From NCBI GenBank assembly GCA_021806765.1, contig JAJZQR010000175.1, forward strand, positions 1 through 10,594: a stretch of DNA of 10,594 nt, in the 5' to 3' direction. The stretch is from Chloroflexota bacterium. GTDB taxonomy: Bacteria; Chloroflexota; UBA6077. Both the position numbers and the translations under genes were made by a program. The number at the start of each line of letters is the position of its first letter. Position 1 is the stretch's first letter. The notes below the pieces were generated by a model. It saw only the letters and a list, made by a program, of their open reading frames with translations, did no database searches and was not told where the DNA came from. Below, piece by piece: positions 6,454-10,594 of this stretch.

Positions 6454-6873
6454 CTACCCTATCGCAGAAACTTGAAAGTCGGCCAGGGAGGTGTTGTCCA
6501 GGACGTCGAGGATGCTCTCTCGCACCCGCACCCACATGTCTTTGGTGGCGCAGCCGGTGCTGCGGGTGCAGCAATCGGAGGATTCCCCCTCCACCGCGCA
6601 GTCCACCGGTCCGATGGGACCCTCCAGCACCCTGACCACTTCACCCACGGTGATCTGCGATGGTTCCCGGGTCAACCGGTATCCCCCCCGCACACCCCGG
6701 GTACCCTCCACGAGACCCGCCTGCCGGAGGGTGCCGAACAGCTGCTCCAGGTAGGAGAGCGGCAGCTCGCCCGACTGGGCGATATCTGAGAGGGAGAGGG
6801 GGCCCTGGCCGTGATGCCTGGCCAGCTCCACCATTGCCAGGAGGCCGTAGTGTCCACGAGTCGAAAGCTTCAT
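6454..6873 (-). CDS. iscR: Rrf2-family regulator, IscR-like
   Basis: This 139-residue protein is an Rrf2-family winged-helix repressor, probably sensing cellular Fe-S status and controlling its own operon. The start MKLSTRGHYGLLAMVELA, the recognition region around SYLEQLFGTLRQAGLV (40-55), and the wing GTRGVRGGYRLTR (57-69) are classic for the family. Cysteines C92, C101, C102 and C108 lie where IscR (C92, C98, C104 in E. coli) binds a [2Fe-2S] cluster; which of the C101/C102 pair is used is unclear. The following WVRVRESILDVL helix is also typical. The gene is first in the operon, with iscS 22 nt downstream. Upstream of the ATG the ribosome binding site is poor and is replaced by a tandem CGGGATTGA repeat. 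Family certain; exact IscR orthology is likely given the neighbours. Confidence 0.92.
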   Translation of the reverse strand: MKLSTRGHYGLLAMVELARHHGQGPLSLSDIAQSGELPLSYLEQLFGTLRQAGLVEGTRGVRGGYRLTREPSQITVGEVVRVLEGPIGPVDCAVEGESSDCCTRSTGCATKDMWVRVRESILDVLDNTSLADFQVSAIG

Positions 6874-6874
6874 C

Positions 6875-6892
6875 TCAATCCCGTCAATCCCG
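6875..6892 (-). repeat. Tandem 9-bp repeat just before the iscR start codon
   Basis: On the minus strand CGGGATTGA occurs twice in direct tandem, ending one base before G-ATG of iscR. No AGGAGG-like site is present, so this segment occupies the translation initiation region. It may be chance or may affect initiation. Confidence 0.5.
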
Positions 6893-6907
6893 ATCGAACC
6901 CGAACAG

Positions 6908-6932
6908 AAATCCTACTGAAACGCTCGGATTT
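6908..6932 (-). promoter_or_regulatory. Candidate IscR/Rrf2 operator (25-bp inverted repeat)
   Basis: AAATCC (6908-6913) and GGATTT (6927-6932) are perfect inverted arms separated by 13 bp, giving a 25-bp dyad, the same overall length as known IscR type-1 sites. Its edge is one base from the -10 box (6934-6939) and it covers the expected transcription start near 6927. A repressor bound here would block iscR-iscS-iscU transcription. The sequence does not match the E. coli site closely, so the assignment rests on symmetry, length and position. Confidence 0.5.
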
Positions 6933-6933
6933 G

Positions 6934-6962
6934 AGTATAGGCCGGAGACCGAGAGCTGTCAA
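6934..6962 (-). promoter_or_regulatory. Near-consensus sigma-70 promoter of the isc operon
   Basis: On the minus strand TTGACA (6957-6962) is a perfect -35 box and TATACT (6934-6939) a five-of-six -10 box, with the ideal 17-bp spacing. It reads towards iscR, with a predicted leader of about 55 nt. Such a strong promoter is expected to need a repressor, in line with the dyad directly downstream. Confidence 0.8.
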
Positions 6963-7047
6963 GGCAAACTCGCGCTGGTACATGATGTTGCTACAACGCC
7001 AGGATGGTTTTCGGGGTACACTATAGGAGTTTGCCAGGTCCTCCAAC

Positions 7048-7233
7048 GTGCCGGGCGTAATGAACCAGCGGCTGAGTAAGGACATCCGCCAGTACGGCAT
7101 CGACGCCTTCTCGCTGGAGGTGCTCGAGGTGTTGGAGACCAAACCTGAGATGACCCCGGCGGAAATCCTGGAGGACCTGGCCACGCTGGAGGAACTCTGG
7201 CGCGAAAAGCTGGATACCTCTCTGCTGTATTGA
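7048..7233 (+). CDS. Small protein resembling the C-terminal part of GIY-YIG nuclease-like proteins
   Basis: The 61-codon frame has GC-rich third positions like its neighbours and ends 24 nt before the transporter gene. The pattern N-QRL-x-KDI-x-x-YG-x-x-x-F-SLEVLEVLE, followed by an acidic helix with DLATLEELWREKL, matches the C-terminal half of a family of GIY-YIG nuclease-related proteins. The GIY...YIG core itself is absent: the frame is closed by a TAG at 7024-7026, and the upstream DNA is the isc promoter region, with no such motif in any frame. It is either a stand-alone small protein or a decayed remnant. The start is uncertain: GTG at 7048 lies 18 nt from AGGAG (7025-7029), and ATG at 7060 has no clear site. 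No catalytic function can be claimed. The family match is from memory of the pattern and should be treated as moderate. Confidence 0.5.
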   Translation: MPGVMNQRLSKDIRQYGIDAFSLEVLEVLETKPEMTPAEILEDLATLEELWREKLDTSLLY

Positions 7234-7257
7234 TCGACGGAAGGAAGGAGTCGGGCT

Positions 7258-8508
7258 TTGAGGCCGCTGTCTCTCGCGCAAATCCTGCTGTACAGCGCGG
7301 GTAGCCTGGGCGCCAACCTGGTCTATGCCTTCGCCAACATGGCCTTTCCCCTCTTCCTGGCGGCCTACGCCGTGCCGAACCTCCTGGTGGGGTTCCTGGC
7401 TCAGGAACGCTCCTTCGTGGGGGCCTTCGTCCAACCGGTGGTGGGAGCCATCTCCGACCGCCTGCCTCCCAATCCCCTGGGAAGGCGCCGGCCCTTCTTC
7501 TTGATCGGGGTGCCCGCGACGGCCACGGCCCTGGTCTTCCTGTCCACCCATCCATCGATATGGGCGGTGGTAGCGGTGATGACCGTCTTCTCCTTCTTCA
7601 TGGCAGTCGCCAACGACCCCTACCTGGCTCTCATGGCCGACATCGTCCCCTCGGAACAGCGCGGACGCATCGGCGGCGTGATGGCGGTCTTCAACATGGC
7701 GGGGCAAATCGCCGTGATCCTCCTCTCCTTCCTCCTCTGGCAGACGCATCAGGGGTTGCTGTTCTGGCTGATCGCCGCCGGGATGGCCCTCTCCTTCACC
7801 ATCACCTTCTTCGGGGTCAAGGAACCCCCGATGTCACCCCGCGGGGAAGAGCCCGGAAAAGAACGCAGGATAGCAGTGCGCCCCTACCTGAAGGACCTCC
7901 TCGCCCGCAGGGAGGTGATGAAGTACCTGGGAACGATCTTCTTCTTCTGGTTGGGCAACGGTGGGATCGCACCCTTCCTGACCCGCTTCGGCGTCGACGT
8001 GCTGGGGGCAGAGGAGAACGTGGCCTTCCTGCTGGTGCTCCCCGCCATCCTGGGCTCCGCGGCCTTCGCCGTTCCGGCCGGATTGCTGACCGAACGCTTC
8101 GGCAAGAAGCCGGTCCTTAGCCTGGGCATGCTGGCCTTCGGTTCCCTCACTCTGGTGGGAGGGTTGCTGGTGAGCACAGTGCCCCAGGCGATGGTGATGA
8201 TGGCGCTGGTAGGGCTGGCGAACGCCGTCACGACGGCGCTGATCCTTCCGCTCCTGGCGGACATGATCCCTCGGGACCGGATCGGGGAGTTCACGGGAAT
8301 AGGCGCGATGGTCTGGTCTCTATCCCAGACCATCGGAGCCCTGGGTGCCGGAGCCATGGCGGATGCCACGGGCACTCTGCGAGGGGCCTTCGCCCTGGGC
8401 GGCCTGTTCATGCTGGGTGGTTTCGCCATTCTGCTGATGGTGAAAGCCTCTGGCCCGACCCGGGCACTGTCCGCGTCGAACGGTGAACTGTTTGCGGGAG
8501 AGGCGTGA
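7258..8508 (+). CDS. MFS transporter, SLC45/sucrose-permease-like
   Basis: This 416-residue protein is a major facilitator with about 12 membrane helices in two halves joined by a charged cytoplasmic loop (about 187-220). The first-half motif GAISDR...GRRRPFFLIG (63-84) is the form typical of SLC45/GPH-type sugar permeases. The two halves show visible internal duplication: ALMADIVPSEQRGRIGGV (124-141) is echoed by LLADMIPRDRIGEFTGI (332-348), and a second motif-A-like GLLTERFGKKP lies at 275-285. The start is TTG at 7258, supported by AAGGAG at 7245-7250 with a 7-nt spacer and by the hydrophobic start of helix 1. The substrate is not shown; sugars or sugar-like solutes are the family's usual cargo. 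It follows the small ORF by 24 nt and is convergent with the sensor kinase. Confidence 0.87.
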   Translation: MRPLSLAQILLYSAGSLGANLVYAFANMAFPLFLAAYAVPNLLVGFLAQERSFVGAFVQPVVGAISDRLPPNPLGRRRPFFLIGVPATATALVFLSTHPSIWAVVAVMTVFSFFMAVANDPYLALMADIVPSEQRGRIGGVMAVFNMAGQIAVILLSFLLWQTHQGLLFWLIAAGMALSFTITFFGVKEPPMSPRGEEPGKERRIAVRPYLKDLLARREVMKYLGTIFFFWLGNGGIAPFLTRFGVDVLGAEENVAFLLVLPAILGSAAFAVPAGLLTERFGKKPVLSLGMLAFGSLTLVGGLLVSTVPQAMVMMALVGLANAVTTALILPLLADMIPRDRIGEFTGIGAMVWSLSQTIGALGAGAMADATGTLRGAFALGGLFMLGGFAILLMVKASGPTRALSASNGELFAGEA

Positions 8509-8556
8509 CGAACGGCGGCAGCTACCCAAGAGCATGGCCCAAGATAGTTTGCCCTT

Positions 8557-8635
8557 CGTCACCCCCGCGAAAGCGGGGATCCAGGCCGTCACCGCGCGGC
8601 AAGCACCCTGGACCCCCGCTTTCGCGGGCATGACG
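8557..8635. repeat. Inverted-repeat element with CCCGCGAAAGCGGG hairpin arms, between convergent genes
   Basis: The arms 8557-8585 and 8607-8635 are inverted copies over 29 bp with 26 matches, separated by 21 nt. Each arm is itself a hairpin: CCCCGC-GAAA-GCGGGG at 8563-8578 and CCCGC-TTTC-GCGGG at 8615-8628. It is the main content of the 206-nt gap between the convergent transporter and kinase genes. Arms of this kind are widespread dispersed repeats in bacterial genomes. It may also act as a two-way transcript end. No transposase is present, and the rest of the gap holds nothing I recognise. Confidence 0.8.
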
Positions 8636-8714
8636 ATCTGGTTATGCACCAGATCTCCGGCTAGATGCTCAGGAGAGACAGACGGAAGCCGAAATGCTCG
8701 ACGGTTCGCCCTCA

Positions 8715-10355
8715 TCAGGCCGCCTGGCTCAAGGCAGGGGTCACAGGAAGGGTGAAGAAGAAAGTGGTGGTCTTGCCCGGGATGCTCTCCGCCCACAGGC
8801 GTCCCCCATGGGCATCGATCAGCCCCTTGCTGATGTAGAGGCCGAGACCCAGGCCGGGGATTCGCTCCGCCCTGGCCATACGCGTCCGGTGGAATCGGGT
8901 GAAGAGCAGCGGCAGCTCCTCAGGTGGAATACCTTCGCCCTGGTTCGTCACGGATACCTGGATCTCTCCATCCCGAGGCCGGGCCTCCACCCTGATCTTG
9001 CTCTTGGGATAGCCGTACTTGGCAGCGTTGGAGAGGAGGTTCCCGAGAACCTGCTCGATACGCCCCGGATCTACGCTGATAGGTGGAAGGTCACCTGACA
9101 CGTCGACCTTCACGGGGTGTCCCGCAGTGATGCCCGCCGATCGCTCCACCACCGTCCGCACCAGCTCCCCCAGATCCACGGTTTGCCACTCCATCGTCAT
9201 GCGCCGTGCCTCCAGCCGAGAGATATCCAGAAACTCGCCGATCATCCTGTTCAGGTTGCCGGCTGCGGCGCCGATGTGCTCGAGAGCCCTGGCCTCCGGC
9301 CCCGCCTCGCCAGGCTTCTTGAGGAGACGTTGGAGTACGCTAACATAGCTGGTGATTACGGTGACAGGTTGGCGGAGATCGTGGGCGATGAGAGATGTCC
9401 ACTCCTCCCGCAGCTGCTCCAACTCCTTGATCGGGGTGATGTCCTCGAAGGCCACCACTGCACCGATGATCTCCCCGTCAGGACCGCGGACCGGACCGGC
9501 ACTCGCCAACACAGGGATTGGGCTTCCGCCCACCGGCTCGACCAGGCACTCCTCGGCCCTGATCGTCTGGCCCTGAAGGGCGCGGTTCGCCGGCAACTCC
9601 TCCAGGTTGACCGGGCTCCCGTCGGGATGGCGGAGTTGCTCGACGAACTGAGCCAGTCCAGCCTCGGGGTCCGGAGGACGGCCGAGGAGTTCTGCGGTCG
9701 CCGCGTTGGCCAGCAACCGGCCTGTCACGGATTCGACGTAGAAGATGCCATTGGGCGTATTCTCCAGGATAGTCTGGAGTCGAGCGCGCTCGGCATCGAC
9801 CGTTGCCCGCAACTTGTCGATGCCGGCAACCTGGAGGGCCACGCCGGCGTGGGCAGCCAGCAGCTCCACCGCCCACTGGTCATCGTCGCTGAACTCCTCT
9901 GCCCCCATCTTGTTCGTCAGGTAGAGGTTGCCCACGCTATGGCCCCGATAGATGATGGGGACTCCCATGAAGGAGTGCATGGTCGGGTGGTGCGCCGGCC
10001 AGCCGTGAAAGCGAGGATCCTTGTCCACTTCCCGCAGCCGGATGGTTCTCTCCTCCCGCGGCACGGCACCCAGGAGGCCTATGGGGCGAGGGTAGTGGCC
10101 GATGGCCGCAGCTTCGTCCAGGGGGAGCCCGCTGTATACCCACGGTTCGAAGGAGCGATTGGGGTCCACGATTATGCCCAGGGCTGCGTACCGGGCACCG
10201 GCCACCATCCTGGCCTGGTCCACGATAGTCTGCAACACGTTTCGCAGGTCTACCGGAATTACCGATAGGCTCTTGGATATGGCCTCGACAGCCCGGCTCA
10301 CGGCTTCGCGCAGACTCTGCGGCTGTTCTCTCTTCTCCGCCCTCTGCGGTGGCAT
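8715..10355 (-). CDS. Soluble GAF-PAS sensor histidine kinase
   Basis: This 546-residue protein has no membrane segment. Domains in order are a short helical N-terminus, a GAF domain (about 37-175), a PAS domain (about 193-305), HisKA (about 315-383) with phospho-acceptor H325 in IAHDLRQP, and HATPase_c (about 391-538) with N box N439-LLSNAAK, G1 box NQGEGIPPEE (471-480) and G2 box GLGLGL (501-506). In the G1 box the usual first Asp is Asn471; such variants occur in other kinases. The GAF segment HHPTMHSFMGVPI...GNLYLTNK (122-149) closely resembles the GAF domains of DevS/DosT oxygen and redox sensors. Whether it binds haem cannot be told. Start ATG at 10353-10355 follows GGAGGT by 5 nt. No response regulator is adjacent in view, so the partner is unknown. 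It may sense oxygen or redox state. Confidence 0.9.
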   Translation of the reverse strand: MPPQRAEKREQPQSLREAVSRAVEAISKSLSVIPVDLRNVLQTIVDQARMVAGARYAALGIIVDPNRSFEPWVYSGLPLDEAAAIGHYPRPIGLLGAVPREERTIRLREVDKDPRFHGWPAHHPTMHSFMGVPIIYRGHSVGNLYLTNKMGAEEFSDDDQWAVELLAAHAGVALQVAGIDKLRATVDAERARLQTILENTPNGIFYVESVTGRLLANAATAELLGRPPDPEAGLAQFVEQLRHPDGSPVNLEELPANRALQGQTIRAEECLVEPVGGSPIPVLASAGPVRGPDGEIIGAVVAFEDITPIKELEQLREEWTSLIAHDLRQPVTVITSYVSVLQRLLKKPGEAGPEARALEHIGAAAGNLNRMIGEFLDISRLEARRMTMEWQTVDLGELVRTVVERSAGITAGHPVKVDVSGDLPPISVDPGRIEQVLGNLLSNAAKYGYPKSKIRVEARPRDGEIQVSVTNQGEGIPPEELPLLFTRFHRTRMARAERIPGLGLGLYISKGLIDAHGGRLWAESIPGKTTTFFFTLPVTPALSQAA

Positions 10356-10390
10356 GCCTCACCTCCACGATAATGGCAGAGAGTGCGCAA

Positions 10391-10425
10391 GAGCGATGCC
10401 GCGGCGCTGGATATTGCCATCGCTC
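10391..10425. promoter_or_regulatory. Inverted repeat in the divergent promoter region
   Basis: GAGCGATG (10391-10398) and CATCGCTC (10418-10425) are perfect 8-bp inverted arms 19 bp apart, in the 169-nt gap between the divergent kinase and dehydrogenase-like genes. It could be an operator serving either gene. A weak + strand promoter-like pair, TGGATA (10409-10414) and TATCCT (10432-10437) 17 bp apart, overlaps its right side. Confidence 0.3.
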
Positions 10426-10524
10426 CGTAGTATCCTGTCGTAGCGAAATCCTCCGGCGACCCCATTCCCCAGGGCACTGAGGGTACGGCCACAGCGATCC
10501 CGACATCGAAAAAGGAGCTACACT

Positions 10525-10594
10525 ATGGCTAAACCGCGCGTGCTGGTTACATCCTTCTTCCTGGAGCCGGGAGACGAGGTCGATCGCCGCCTGC
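10525..10594 (+). CDS. Start of a gene, possibly a 2-hydroxyacid/phosphoglycerate dehydrogenase (3' end outside window)
   Basis: Only the first 23 codons are visible. The start is firm: AGGAG at 10513-10517 lies 7 nt before the ATG. The peptide MAKPRVLVTSFFLEPGDEVD has the opening beta strand (PRVLVTS) followed by a loop and helix, as in the N-terminus of D-2-hydroxyacid dehydrogenases such as phosphoglycerate dehydrogenase. No catalytic or NAD-binding residue is in view, so the function is only a suggestion. The gene is divergent from the sensor kinase and may share its regulatory gap. Confidence 0.6.
   Translation, partial: MAKPRVLVTSFFLEPGDEVDRRL

Noticed and set aside
9117..10268. Plus-strand open frame of 383 codons opposite the sensor kinase
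   Set aside because: It lies wholly antisense to GAF, PAS and HisKA coding sequence with all kinase motifs intact, and its product is His/Arg/Gly-rich with no recognisable domain.
10356..10524. Promoter for the sensor kinase on the minus strand
   Set aside because: I looked for a -35/-10 pair and found no hexamers with acceptable spacing.

Overview
The window is GC-rich, densely coded bacterial DNA with seven complete well-supported protein genes, one complete but doubtful small gene, one complete sensor kinase, and a gene cut off at each end. The lineage cannot be fixed from the sequence. The mix of a molybdopterin respiratory enzyme with multihaem cytochromes, an IscR-IscS-IscU operon, a DevS/DosT-like GAF kinase, and many short GTAGGGGCGAAGCAT-type hairpin repeats would fit an environmental Chloroflexota-like bacterium; this is inference, not a firm call.

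Region 1 (1-3460, + strand) looks like a redox cluster. It holds the C-terminal part of a molybdopterin (DMSO-reductase superfamily) oxidoreductase, then a membrane-anchored seven-haem cytochrome joining a NapC/NrfH-like part to a class I cytochrome c domain. A small single-haem lipid-side or periplasmic cytochrome and an Old Yellow Enzyme-type flavoprotein with a C-terminal four-cysteine cluster follow. The plausible electron path is quinol pool, multihaem cytochrome, molybdoenzyme (or the reverse); the substrate is unknown.

Region 2 (3461-4849) has a repeat-rich intergenic stretch, an M29-type metallo-aminopeptidase gene with a strong ribosome binding site, and another copy of the same hairpin repeat between convergent genes.

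Region 3 (4850-6962, - strand) is a compact iron-sulfur cluster assembly operon: an Rrf2/IscR-like regulator, cysteine desulfurase IscS and scaffold IscU, with 22-nt gaps. A near-consensus sigma-70 promoter and a 25-bp inverted repeat over the predicted start site suggest autoregulation. This operon would supply the Fe-S clusters that the flavoprotein and the molybdoenzyme's partners need.

Region 4 (6963-8714) carries a 61-codon ORF resembling only the C-terminal part of GIY-YIG nuclease-like proteins, an MFS transporter of the SLC45/sucrose-permease type, and a 79-bp inverted-repeat element between convergent genes.

Region 5 (8715-10594) has a soluble GAF-PAS-HisKA-HATPase sensor kinase on the - strand. 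Divergent from it, the first 70 bases of a gene on the + strand resemble the start of a 2-hydroxyacid (phosphoglycerate-type) dehydrogenase. I found no tRNA, rRNA, CRISPR array or transposase.
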